Program-made: the position numbers and the translations under genes
From: Gymnothorax reevesii
Lineage: Eukaryota; Chordata; Actinopteri; Anguilliformes; Muraenidae
Reading direction: 5' to 3'
Assembly: GCA_029721435.1 (NCBI GenBank)
Contig: CM056576.1
Location: 74,851,876-74,915,875 of the forward strand
DNA length: 64,000 nucleotides
Notes under the pieces: model-generated
Databases searched by the model: none
Told to the model about the DNA's origin: nothing
Seen by the model: the letters and a program-made list of their open reading frames with translations, nothing else
Shown: in pieces, positions 19,551-32,200 of the stretch
How the letters are laid out: each line of letters opens with the position of its first letter
Position numbering within the stretch: position 1 is the stretch's first letter

Positions 19551-22500
19551 ATGTTCTGGGTGGTTGGTAGGGCGTTGCTAGAGTGTTGTTATGGTGTTCT
19601 GGGTGGTGGCTAGGGTGTTGCTATGGTGTTCTGGGTGGTTAAAAGGGCATTGATAGGCGGTTGCTATGGTGTTCTGGGTGGTTGCTAGGGCGGTGCTAGG
19701 CGGTTGCTATGATGTTCTGGGTGGTTGCAAGGCAATTGCAATGGTGTTCTGGGTCGTTGCTAGGGCGTTGCTAGGCGGTTGCTATGGTGTTTTGGGTGGT
19801 TGCTAGGGCGGTGCTATGGTGTTCTGGGTGGTTGCTAAGCCGTTGCTAGGCAATTGCTTTGGTGTTCTGGGTGGTTGCTAAGGCGTTGCTAGGCGGTTGC
19901 TATGGTGTTCAGGGTGTTTGCAAGGCGGTTGCTACGGTGTTCTGGGTGGTTGCTAAGGCGTTGCTAGGCGGTTGCTTTGGTGTTTTGGGTGGTTGCTAGG
20001 TGGTTGCTATGGTGTTCTGGATGGTTGCCTGGCAGTTGCTCTGGTGTTCTGGGTTGTTGCTAGGAAGTTGCTAGGCGGTTGCTATGGTGTTCTGGGTGGT
20101 TGCTAGGCGGTTGCTATGGTGTTCTGGGTGGTTGCTGGGGCATTGCTAGGTGGTTGCTATGGTGTTCTGGGTGGTTGCTAGGCGGTTGCTATGGTGTTCT
20201 GGGTGGTTGCTAGGGCGTTGCTAAGCGGTTGCTATGGTGTTCTGGGTGGTTTCTAGGGCATTGCTAAACAAATGCTATGGTGATCTGGGTGGTTGCTAGG
20301 GCATTGCTAGGCGGTTGCTATGGTATTCTGGGTGGTTGCGAGGGTGTTGCTAGGTGGTTGCTATGGTGTTCTGGATGGTTGCCTGGCAGTTGCTATGGTG
20401 TTCTGGTTCGTTGCTAGGAAGTTGCTAGGCGGTTGCTATGGTGTTCTGGGTGGTTGCTATGCGGTTGCTATGGTGTTCTAGGTGGTTGCTAGGGCATTGC
20501 TAGGTAGTTGGTATGGTGTTCTGGGTGGTTGCTAGGCAGTTGCTATGGTGTTCTGGGTGGTTGCTAGGGCGTAGCTAGGCGGTTGCTATGGTGTTCTGGG
20601 TGGTTGCTAGGGCGTTGCTAGGTGGTTGCTATGGTGTTCTGGGTGCTTGCTAAGCGGTTGCTAGGCCGTTGCTATGGTGTTCTGGGTGGTTGCTAGGTGG
20701 TTGCTATGGTGTTCTGGGTGGTTGCTAGGGCGTTGCTAGGCAGTTGCTATGGTGTTCTGGGTGGTTGCTATGGCATTGCTTGGCAGTTGCTATGGTGTTC
20801 TCGGTGGTTGCTAGGGCATTGCTAGGCAGTTGCTATGGTGTTCTAAGTGGTTGCTAGGGCATTGCTAGGCGGTTGCTATGGTGTGCTGGGTGGTTGCTAG
20901 GTGGTTGCTATGGTGTTCTGGGTGGTTGCTAGGGCGTTGCTATGGTGTTCTGGGTGGTTGATAGGGCATTGATAGGCGGTTGATATGTTGTTCTGGGTGG
21001 TTGCTAGGCGGTTGCTATGGTGTTCTGGGTGGTTGCTAGGCGGTTGCTATGGTGTTTTGGGTGGTTGCTAGGGCGTTGCTATGGTGTTCTGGGTGGTTGC
21101 TAAGGCGTTGCTAGGCGGTTGCTATGGTGTTCTGGGTGTTTGCAAGGCGGTTGCTACGGTGTTCTGGGTGGTTGCTAAGGCGTTGCTAGGCGGTTGCTAT
21201 GGTGTTTTGGGTGGGTGGGAGGTGGTTGCTATGGTGTTCTGGGTGGTTGCCTGGCAGTTGCTGTGGTGTTGTGGGTGGTTGCTAGGAAGTTGCTAGGCGG
21301 TTGCTATGGTGTTCTGGGTGGTTGCTAGGCGGTTGCTATGGTGTTCTGGGTGGTTGCTAGGGCATTGCTAGGTGGTTGCTATGGTGTTCTGGGTGGTTGC
21401 TAGGCGGTTGCTATGGTGTTCTGGGTGGTTGCTAGGGCGTTGCTAAGCGGTTGCTATGGTGTTCTGGGTGGTTTCTAGGGCATTGCTAGGCAAATGCTAT
21501 GGTGATCTGGGTGGTTGCTAGGGCTTTGCTGGGGGGTTACTATGGTGTTCTGGGTGGTTGGGAGGGTGTTGCTAGGTGGTTGCTATGGTGTTCTGGATGG
21601 TTGCCTGGCAGTTGCTCTGGTGTTCTGGGTCGTTGCTAGGAAGTTGCTAGGCGGTTGCTATGGTGTTCTGGGTGGTTGCTATGCGGTTGCTATGGTGTTC
21701 AAGGTGGTTGCTAGGGCATTGCTAGGTAGTTGCTATGGTGTTCTGGGTGGTTGCTAGGCTTTTGCTATGGTGTTCTGGGTGGTTGCTAGGGCGTAGCTAG
21801 GCGGTTGCTATGGTGTTCTGGGTGGTTGCTAGGGCGTTGCTAGGTGGTTGCTATGGTGTTCTGGGTGCTTGCTAAGCGGTTGCTAGGCCGTTGCTATGGT
21901 GTTCTGGGTGGTTGCTAGGTGGTTGCTATGGTGTTCTGGGTGGTTGCTAGGGCGTTGCTAGGCAGTTGCTATGGTGTTCTGGGTGGTTGCTAGGGCGTTG
22001 CTAGGTGGTTGCTATGCTGTTCTGGGTGGTTGCCAGGGCGTTTCTAGGCAGTTGCTATGGTGTTCTGGCTGGTTGCTAGGCAATGGCTATGATGTTCTGG
22101 GTGGTTAATAGGGCATTGCAAGACGGTTGCTATGGTGTTCTGGGGGTTGCTAGGGCATTGCTAGGTGGTTGCTATGGTGTTCTGGGTGGTTTCTAAGGCG
22201 TTGCTAGGCAGTTGCTATGGTGTTCTGGGTGGTTGCTAGCGCATTGCTAGGCGGTTGCTATGGTGTTCTGGGTGGTTGCTTGGCAGTTGCTATGGTGTTC
22301 TGGGTGGTTGCTAGGGCGTAGCTAGGCGGTTGCTATGGTGTTCTGGGTGGTTGCTAGGGCGTTGCTATGGTGTTCTGGGTGGTTGCTAGGGCATTGCTAG
22401 GCAGTTACTATGGTATTCTGGGTGTTTGCTAGGCAGTTGCTATGGTGTTCTGGGTGGTTGCTAGGGCATTGCTAGGCAGTTGGTATGGTGTTCTGGGTAG

Positions 22501-23199
22501 TTGCTAGGGCGTTGCTAGGCAGTTGCTATGGTGTTCTGGGTGGTTGCTAGGGTGTTGCTAGGCAGTTGCTATGGTGTTCTTGGTGGTTGCTAGGGCGTTG
22601 CTAGGCAGTTGCTATGGTAACCGGGTGGTTGCTAGGGCATTGTTAGGCGGTTGCTATGGTGTTCTGGGTGGTTGCTAGGTGGTTGCTAGGGTGTTCTGGT
22701 TGGTTGCTCTGGCATTGCCAGGCGGTAGCTATGGTGTTCTGGGTGGTTGCTAGGCAGTTGCTATGGTGTTCTGGGTCGTTGCTAGGGCGTTGCTTGGCGA
22801 TTGCTATGGTGTTTTGGGTGGTTGCTAGGGCGTTGCTATGGTGTTCTGGGTGGTTGCTAGGGCGTTGCTTGGCAGTTGCAGTGGTGTTCTGGGTGGTTGC
22901 TAGGGCTTTGCTAGGCGGTTGTAATGGTGTTCTGGGTGGTTGCAAGGCGGTTGCTATGGTGTTCTGGGTGGTTGCTAGTGCGTTGCTAGGCGGTTGCTAT
23001 GGTGTTCTGGGTGGTTGCTAGGCGGTTGCTATGGTGTTCTGGGTGGTTGCTAGGCGGTTGCTATGGTGTTCTATGTGGTTGCTAGGCGGTTGCTATGGTG
23101 TTCTAAGTGGTTGCTAGTTTGTTGCTAGGCAGTTGCTATGGTGTTCTGGGTGGTTGCTAGGCGGTTGCTATGGTGTTCTGGGTGGTTGCTAGGCGGATG

Positions 23200-26100
23200 C
23201 TATGGTGTTCTGGGTGGTTGCTAGGGCGTTGCTAGGGTGTTCTGGGTGGTTGCTTGGCGGTTGCTATGGTGTTCTGGGTGGTTGCCAGGGCGTTCCTAGG
23301 CAGTTGCTATGGTGTTCTAGGTGGTTGTTAGGGCGTTGCTAGGCAGTTTCTATGGTGTTCTGAGTGGTTGCTAGGGTGTTGCTATGGTGTTCTGGGTGGT
23401 TGCTAGGCAGTTGCTATGGTGTTCTGGGTGGTTGCCTGGGCGTTGCTAGGCGGTTGCTATGGTGTTCTAGGTGGTTGTAAGGGCGTTGCAAGGCAGTTTC
23501 TATGGTGTTCTGGGTGGTTGCTAGGCGGTTGCTATGGTGTTCTACGTGGTTGCTAGGGCGTTGCTAGGCAGTTGCTTAGGTGTTGTGGGTGGTTGCTTGG
23601 CGGTTGCTATGGTGTTCTGGGTGGTTGCCAGGGCGTTGCTAGGCAGTTGCTATGGTGTTCTAGGTGGTTGTTAGGGCGTTGATAGGCAGTTGCTATGGTG
23701 TTCTGGGTGGTTGCCAGGCGGTTGCTATGGTGTTCTAAGTGGTTGCTAGGGCGTTGCTAGGCGGTTGCTATGGTGTTCTGGGTGGTTGCTAGGGCGTTGC
23801 TAGGCGGTTGCAATGGTGTTCTGGGTGGTTGCTAGGGCGGGGCTAGGTGGTTGCTATGGTGTTCTGGGTGGTTGCTAGGGCGATGCAAGGTGGTAGCTAT
23901 GGTGTTCTGGGTGGGTGCTGGGGCGTTTCGAGTCAGTTGCTATGGTGTTCTGGCTGGTTGCTAGGCAATTGCTATGGTGTTCTGGGTGGTTGCTAGGGCG
24001 TTGCAAGGCGGTTGCTATGGTGTTCTGGGGGTTGCTAGGGCATTGCTAGGTGGTTACTATGGTGTTCAGGGTGGTTGCTAGGGTGTTGCTAGGCGGTTGC
24101 TATGGTGTTCTGGGTGGTTGCTAGGGCATTGCTAGGCGGTTGCTATGGTGTTCTGGGTCGTTGATAGGGCGTTGCTATGCGATTGCTAAGGTGTTCTGGG
24201 TGGGTGCTAGGGTGTTGGTATGGTGCTCTGGGTGGTTACAAGGGCGTTGCTAGGTGTTTGCTATGGTGTTCTGGGTGGCTGCTAGGGCGGTGCTAGGCGG
24301 TTGCTATGATGTTCTGGGTGGTTGCTAGGCAATTGCAATGGTGTTCTAGGTCGTTGCTAGGGCGTTGCTTGGCAGTTGCAATGGTGTTCTGGGTGGTTGC
24401 TAGGGCATTGCTAGGCGGTTGTTATGGTGTTCTGGGTGGTTGCAAGGCAGTTGCTATGGTGTTCTGGGTGGTTGCTAGGGCGTTGCTAGGCGGTTGCTAT
24501 GGTGTTCTGGGTGGTTGCTAGGCGGTTGCTATGGTGTTCTGGGTGGTTGCTTGGCGGTTGCTATGGTGTTCTAAGTGGTTGCTAGGCGTTTGCTATGGTG
24601 TTCTAAGTGGTTGCTAGGGCGTTGCTAGGCAGTTGCTATGGTGTTATGGGTGGTTGCTAGGCGGTTGCTATGGTGTTCTGGGTGGTTGCCAGGGCGTTGC
24701 TAGGCAGTTGCTATGGTGTTCTAGGTGGTTGTTAGGGCGTTGCTATGCAGTTGCTATGGTGTTCTGGGTGTTTGCTAGGCGGTTGCTATGGTGTTCTAAG
24801 TGGTTGCTAGGGCGTTGCTAGGCAGTTGGAATGGTGTTCTGGGTGGTTGCTAGGTGGGTGCTATGGTGTTCTGGGTGGTTGCTAGGGCGGAGCTAGGCGG
24901 TTGCTATGGTGTTCTGGGTGCTTTCTAGGGCATTGCGAGGTGGTGGCTATGGTGTTCTGGGGGGTTGCTAGACGGTTGCTTGGCCGATGCTATGGTGTTC
25001 TGGGTGGTTGCTAGGTGGTTGCTATGGTGTTCTGGGTCGTTGCTAGGGCGTTGCTAGGCAGTTGCTATGGTGTTCTGGGTGGTTGCTAGGGCGTTGCTAG
25101 GTGGTTGCTATGGTGTTCTGGGTGGTTGCTAGGGCGTTTCTAGGCAGTTGCTATGGTGTTCTGGCTGGTTGCTAGGCAATTGCTATGGTGTTCTGGGTGG
25201 TTAATAGGGCGTTGCAAGGCGGTTGCTATGGTGTTCTGGGGGTTGCTAGGGCATTGCAAGGTGGTTGCTATGGTGTTCTGGGTGGTTGCTAGGGTGTTGC
25301 TAGGCGGTTGCTTTGGTGTTCTGGGTGGTTTCTAGGGCATTGCTAGGCAGTTGCTATGGTATTCTGGGTGGTTGCTAGGGCGTTGCTAGGCGGTTGCTAT
25401 GGTGTTCTGGATGGTTGCTAGGCAGTTGCTATGGTGTTCTGGGTGGTTGCTAGGGCGTAGCTAGGCGGTTGCTATGGTTTTCTGGGTGGTTGCTAGGGCG
25501 TTGATATGGTGTTCTGATGGTTGCTAGGGCATTGCTAAGCAGTTGCTATGGTGTTCTGGGTGGTTGCTAGGGCGTTGCTAGGCAGTTGCTATGGTGTTCT
25601 GGGTGGTTGCTAGGGTGTTGCTAGGCAGTTGCTATGGTGTTCTGGCTGGTTGCTAGGGCGTAGCTAGGCAGTTGTTATGCTGTTCTGGGTGGTTGCTAGG
25701 GCGTTGCGAAGCAGTTGCTATGGTGTTCTGGGTGGTTGCTAGGGCGTTGCTAGGCAGTTGCTATGGTGATCTGGGTGGTTGCTAGGGCATTGCTAGGCGG
25801 TTGCTATGGTGTTCTGGGTGTTTGCTAGGTGGTTGCTATGGTGTTCTGGGTGGTTGCTCGGGCGTTGCCAGGCGGTTGCTATGGTGTTCTGGATGGTTGC
25901 TAGGCAGTTGCTTTGGTGTTCTGGGTCGTTGCTAGGGCATTATTAGGCGATTGCTATGGTGTTTTGGGTGGTTGCTAGGGCGTTGCTATGGTGTTCTAGG
26001 TGGTGGCTAGGGGGTTGCTTGGCAGTTGCTATGGTGTTCTGGGTGGTTGCTAGGGCATTGCTAGGCGGTTGTTATGTTGTTCTGGGTGCTTGCTAGGCGG

Positions 26101-29100
26101 TTGCTATGGTGTTCTGGGTGGTTGCTAGGGCGTTGCTAGGCAGTTGCTATGGTGTTCTGGGTGGTTGCTAGGCGGTTGCTATGGTGTTCTGGGTGGTTGC
26201 TAGGCGGTTGCTATGGTGTTCTAAGTGGTTGTTAGGGTGTTGCTAGGCAGTTGCTATGGCGTTCTGGGTGGTTGCTAGGCGGTTGCTATGGTGTTCTAAG
26301 TGGTTGCTAGGGCGTTGCAAGGCAGTTGCAATGGTGTTCTGGGTGGTTGCTAGGTGGTTGCTATGGTGTTGTGGGTGGTTGCTAGGGCGTAGCTGGGCGG
26401 TTGCTATGGTGTTCTGGGTGGTTTCTAGGGCGTTGCTAGGTGGTTGCTATGGTGTTCTGGGTGGTTGCTAGGCGGTTGCTAGGCCGTTGCTATGGTGTTC
26501 TGGGTGGTTGCTATGGTGTTCTGGGTGGTTGCTAGGGCGTTGCTAGGCAGTTGCTATGGTGTTCTTGGTGGTTGCTAGGGCGTTGCTAGGTGGTTGCTAT
26601 GGTGTTCTGGGTGGTTGCTAGGGCGTTTCTAGGCAGTTGCTATGGTGTTCTGGCTGGTTGCTAGGCAAGTGCTATGGTGTTCTGGGTGGTTAATAGGGCG
26701 TCGCAAGGCGGTTGCTATGGTGTTCTGGGGGTTGCTAGGACATTGCTAGGTGGTTGCTATGGTGTTCTGGGTGGTTGCTAGGGTGTTGCTAGGCAGTTGC
26801 TATGGTGTTCTGGGTGGTTGCTAGGGAGTTGCTATGGTGTTCTGGGTGGTTGCTAGGGCATTGCTAGGCAGTTACTATGGTGTTCTGGGTGGTTGCTAGG
26901 CAGTTGCTATGGTGTTTTGGGTGGTTGCTAGGGCGTTGCTAGGCAGTTGGTATGGTGTTCTGGGTGGTTGCTAGGGCGTTGCTAGGCAGTTGCCATGGTG
27001 TTCTGGGTGGTTGCTAGGGTGTTGCTAGGCAGTTGCTATGGTGTTCTGGGTGGTTGCTAGGGCGTTGCTAGGCAGTTGCTATGGTGTTCTGGGTGGTTGC
27101 TAGGCGGTTGCTATGGTGTTTTCGGTGGTTGCTAGGGCGTTGCGAAGAGGTTGCTATGGTGTTCTTGGTGGTTGTTAGGGCGTTGCTAGGTAGTTGCTAT
27201 GGTGATCTGGGTGGTTGCTAGGGCATTGCTAGGTGGTTGCTATGGTGTTCTGGGTGTTTGCTAGGTGGTTGCTATGGTGTTCTGGGTGGTTGCTCGGGCG
27301 TTGCCAGGCGGTTGCTATGGTGTTCTGGGTGGTTGCTAGGCAGTTGCTTTGGTGTTCTGGGTCTTTGCTAGGGCGTTGTTAGGCGATTGTTATGGTGTTT
27401 TGGGTGGTTGGTAGGGTGTTGCTATGGTGTTCTGGGTGGTTGCTAGGGCGTTGCTTGGCAGTTGCTATGGTGTTCTGGGTGGTTGCTAGGGCATTGCTAG
27501 GCGGTTGTTATGTTGTTCTGGGTGGTTGCTAGGCGGTTGCTATGGTGTTCTGTGTGGTTACTAGGGCGTTGCTAGGCGGTTGCTATGGTGTTCTGGGTGG
27601 TTGCTAGGGCATTGCTAGGCGGTTGCTATGGTGTTCTGGGTGGTTGCTAGGTGGTTGCTATGGTGTTCTGGGTGGTTGCTCGGGCGTTGCCAGGCGGTTG
27701 CTATGGTGTTCTGGGTGGTTGCTAGGCAGTTGCTATGGTGTTCTGGGTGGTTGCTCGGGCGTTGCCAGGCGGTTGCTATGGTGTTCTGGGTGGTTGCTAG
27801 GGCGTTGCTATGGTGTTCTGGGTGGTTGCTAGGGCGTTGCTTGGCAGTTGCTATGGTGTTCTGGGTGGTTGATAGGGCATTGCTAGGGGGTTGTAATGGT
27901 ATTCTGGGAGGTTGCTAGGCGGTTGCTATGGTGTTCTGGGTGGTTGCTAGGGCGTTGCTAGGCGGTTGCTAAGGTGTTCTGGGTGGTTGCTAGGCGGTTG
28001 CTGTGGTGTTCTGGGTGGTTGCTAGGGGGTTGCTATGGTGTTCTAAGTGGTTGCTAGGCGGTTGCTATGGTGGTCTTAGTGGTTGGTAGGGCGTTGGTAG
28101 GGAGTTGCTATGGTGTTCTGGGTGGTTGCGAGGCGGTTGCTATGGTGTTCTGGGTGGTTGCCAGGGCGTTGCCAGGCAGTTGCTATGGTGTTTTGGGTGG
28201 TTGCTAGGGCGTTGCTAAGCGGTTGCTATGGTGTTCTGGGTGGTTGCTAGGCGGTTGCTATGGTGTTCTAAGTGGTTGCTAGGGCGGTGCTAGGCTGTTG
28301 CTATGGTGTTCTGGGTGGTTGCTAGGTGGTTGCTATGGTGTTCTGCGTGGTTGCTAGGCAGTTGCTATGGTGTTCTGGGTGGTTGCTAGGGCGTAGCTAG
28401 GCGGTTGCTATGGTGTTCTGGGTGGTTGCTAGGCAGTTGCTATGGTGTTCTCGGTGGCTGCTAGGGCGTTGCTAGGCAGTTGGTATGGTGTTCTGGGTGG
28501 TTGCCAGGGCGTTGCCAGGCAGTTGCTATGGTGTTTTGGGTGGTTGCTAGGGCGTTGCTAAGCGGTTGCTATGGTGTTCTGGGTGGTTGCTAGGGCGTTG
28601 CTAGGCAGTTGCTATGGTGATCTGGGTGGTTGCTAGGGCATTGCTAGGCGGTTGCTATGGTGTTCTGGGTGGTTGCTAGGTGGTTGCTATGGTGTTCTGG
28701 GTGGTTGCTGGGGCGTTGCCAGGCGGTTGCTATGGTGTTCTGGGTGGTTGTCAGGCAGTTGCTATGGTGTTCTGGGTCGTTGCTAGGGCGTTGCTAGGCG
28801 ATTGCTATGGTGTTTTGGGTGGTTGCTAGGGCGTTACTATGGTGTTCTGGGTGGTTGCTAGGGCGTTGCTTGGCAGTTGCTATGGTGTTCTGGGTGGGTG
28901 CTAGGGGATTGCTAGGCGGTTGTTATGGTGGTCTGGGTGGGTGCTAGGCGGGTGCTAGGGTGTTCTAAGTGGTGGCTAGGCGGTTGCTATGGTGTTCTAA
29001 GTGGTTGCTAGGGCATTGCTAGGCAGTTGCTATGGTGTTCTGGGTGGTTGTTAGGGCGTTGCTAGGCAGTTGCTATGGTGTTCTGGGAGGTTAGCAGGCG

Positions 29101-29230
29101 TTTGCTATGGTGTTCTAAGTGGTTGCTAGGGCGTTGCTAGGCGGTTGCTTTGGTGTTCTGGGTGGTTGCTAGGCGGTTGCTATGGTGTTCTGGGTGGTTG
29201 TCAGGGCGTTGCTAGGCAGTTGCTATGGTG
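23200..29230 (+). repeat. 6.03-kb tandem duplication, copy 1
   Basis: Matches 29230-35240. Markers TGAGTGG (23361 and 29395), TCTACGTGG (23541 and 29575) and GGTTAATAG (25202 and 31236) are all exactly 6,034 bp apart. The next (26691 and 32726) is 6,035. Further right the offset drifts to about 6,057 (27628 and 33685). The edges are estimates because both copies lie in similar sequence. Confidence 0.88.
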
Positions 29231-32200
29231 GTCTAGGTGGTTGCTAGGGCGTTGCTAGGCAGTTGCTAGGGTGTTCTGGGTGGTTGCTAGGCGGTTGCTA
29301 TGGTGTTCTGGGTGGTTGCCAGGGCGTTGCTAGGCAGTTGCTATGGTGTTCTAGGTGGTTGTTAGGGCGTTGCTAGGCAGTTTCTATGGTGTTCTGAGTG
29401 GTTGCTAGGGTGTTGCTATGGTGTTCTGGGTGGTTGCTAGGCAGTTGCTATGGTGTTCTGGGTGGTTGCCTGGGCGTTGCTAGGCGGTTGCTATGGTGTT
29501 CTAGGTGGTTGTAAGGGCGTTGCTAGGCAGTTTCTATGGTGTTCTGGGTGGTTGCTAGGCGGTTGCTATGGTGTTCTACGTGGTTGCTAGGGCGTTGCTA
29601 GGCAGTTGCTTAGGTGTTTTGGGTGGTTGCTAGGCGGTTGCTATGGTGTTCTGGGTGGTTGCCAGGGCGTTGCTAGGCAGTTGCTATGGTGTTCTAGGTG
29701 GTTGTTAGGGCGTTGATAGGCAGTTGCTATGGTGTTCTGGGTGGTTGCCAGGCGGGTGCTAGGGTGTTCTAAGTGGTTGCTAGGGCGTTGCTAGGCGGTT
29801 GCTATGGTGTTCTGGGTGGTTGCTAGGGCGTTGCTAGGCGGTTGCAATGGTGTTCTGGGTCTTTGCTAGGGCGTTGCTAGGTGGTTGCTATGGTGTTCTG
29901 GGTGGTTGCTAGGGCGTTGCAAGGTGGTTGCTATGGTGTTCTGGGTGGTTGCTAGGGCGTTTCTAGGCAGTTGCTATGGTGTTCTGGCTGGTTGCTAGGC
30001 AATTGCTATGGTGTTCTGGGTGGTTGCTAGGGCGTTGCAAGGCGGTTGCTATGGTGTTCTGGGGGTTGCTAGGGCATTGCTAGGTGGTTGCTATGGTGTT
30101 CAGGGTGGTTGCTAGGGTGTTGCTAGGCGGTTGCTATGGTGGTCTGGGGGGGTGCTAGGGCATTGCTAGGCGGTTGCTATGGTGTTCTGGGTCGTTGATA
30201 GGGCGTTGCTATGCGATTGCTAAGGTGTTCTGGGTGGTTGCTAGGGTGTTGCTATGGTGCTCTGGGTGGTTACAAGGGCGTTGCTAGGTGTTTGCTATGG
30301 TGTTCTGGGTGGCTGCTAGGGCGGTGCTAGGCGGTTGCTATGATGTTCTGGGTGGTTGCTAGGCAATTGCAATGGTGTTCTGGGTCGTTGCTAGGGCGTT
30401 GCTTGGCAGTTGCAATGGTGTTCTGGGTGGTTGCTAGGGCATTGCTAGGCGGTTGTTATGGTGTTCTGGGTGGTTGCAAGGCAGTTGCTATGGTGGTCTG
30501 GGTGGTTGATAGGGCGTTGCTAGGCGATTGCTATGGTGTTCTGGGTGGTTGCTAGGCGGTTGCTATGGTGTTCTGGGTGGTTGCTTGGCGGTTGCTATGG
30601 TGTTCTAAGTGGTTGCTAGGCGTTTGCTATGGTGTTCTAAGTGGTTGCTAGGGAGTTGCTAGGCAGTTGCTATGGTGTTATGGGTGGTTGCTAGGCGGTT
30701 GCTATGGTGTTCTGGGTGGTTGCCAGGGCGTTGCTAGGCAGTTGCTATGGTGTTCTAGGTGGTTGTTAGGGCGTTGCTAGGCAGTTGCTATGGTGTTCTG
30801 GGTGTTTGCTAGGCGGTTGCTATGGTGTTCTAAGTGGTTGCTAGGGCGTTGCTAGGCAGTTGGAATGGTGTTCTGGGTGGTTGCTAGGTGGTTGCTATGG
30901 TGTTCTGGGTGGTTGCTAGGGCGTAGCTAGGCGGTTGCTATGGTGTTCTGGGTGCTTTCTAGGGCGTTGCTAGGTGGTTGCTATGGTGTTCTGGGTGGTT
31001 GCTAGGCGGTTGCTTGGCCGATGCTATGGTGTTCTGGGTGGTTGCTAGGTGGTTGCTATGGTGTTCTGGGTCGTTGCTAGGGCCTTGCTAGGCAGTTCCT
31101 ATGGTGTTCTGGGTGGTTGCTAGGGCGTTGCTAGGTGGTTGCTATGGTGTTCTGGGTGGTTGCTAGGGCGTTTCTAGGCAGTTGCTATGGTGTTCTGGCT
31201 GGTTGCTAGGCAATTGCTATGGTGTTCTGGGTGGTTAATAGGGCGTTGCAAGGCGGTTGCTATGGTGTTCTGGGGGTTGCTAGGGCATTGCAAGGTGGTT
31301 GCTATGGTGTTCTGGGTGGTTGCTAGGGTGTTGCTAGGCGGTTGCTATGGTGTTCTGGGTGGTTTCTAGGGCATTGCTAGGCAGTTGCTATGGTGTTCTG
31401 GGTGGTTGCTAGGGCGTTGCTAGGCGGTTGCTATGGTGTTCTGGATGGTTGGTAGGCAGTTGCTATGGTGTTCTGGGTGGTTGCTAGGGCGTAGCTAGGC
31501 GGTTGCTATGGTGTTCTGGGTGGTTGCTAGGGCGTTGATATGGTGTTCTGGGTGGTTGCTAGGGCATTGCTAGGCAGTTGCTATGGTGTTCTGGGTGGTT
31601 GCTAGGGCGTTGCTAGGCAGTTGCTATGGTGTTCTGGGTGGTTGCTAGGGTGTTGCTAGGCAGTTGCTATGGTGTTCTGGGTGGTTGCTAGGGCGTAGCT
31701 AGGCAGTTGTTATGCTGTTCTGGGTGGTTGCTAGGGCGTTGCGAAGCGGTTGCTATGGTGTTCTGGGTGGTTGCTAGGGCGTTGCTAGGCAGTTGCTATG
31801 GTGATCTGGGTGGTTGCTAGGGCATTGCTAGGGGGTTGCTTTGGTGTTCTGGGTGTTTGCTAGGTGGTTGGTATGGTGTTGTGGGTGGTTGCTCGGGCGT
31901 TGCCAGGCGGTTGCTATGGTGTTCTGGATGGTTGCTAGGCAGTTGCTTTGGTGTTCTGGGTCGTTGCTAGGGCATTGTTAGGCGATTGCTATGGTGTTTT
32001 GGGTGGTTGCTAGGGCGTTGCTATGGTGTTCTAGGTGGTGGCTAGGGGGTTGCTTGGCAGTTGCTATGGTGTTCTGGGTGGTTGCTAGGGCATTGCTAGG
32101 CGGTTGTTATGTTGTTCTGGGTGCTTGCTAGGCGGTTGCTATGGTGTTCTGGGTGGTTGCTAGGGCGTTGCTAGGCGGTTGCTATGGTGTTCTGGGTGGT

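Noticed and set aside
22643..22945. Minus-strand open frame rich in Asn, Thr, Pro and His
   Set aside because: It is the complement of the same satellite units over a stretch where unit order keeps frame. It overlaps an equally long plus-strand frame.
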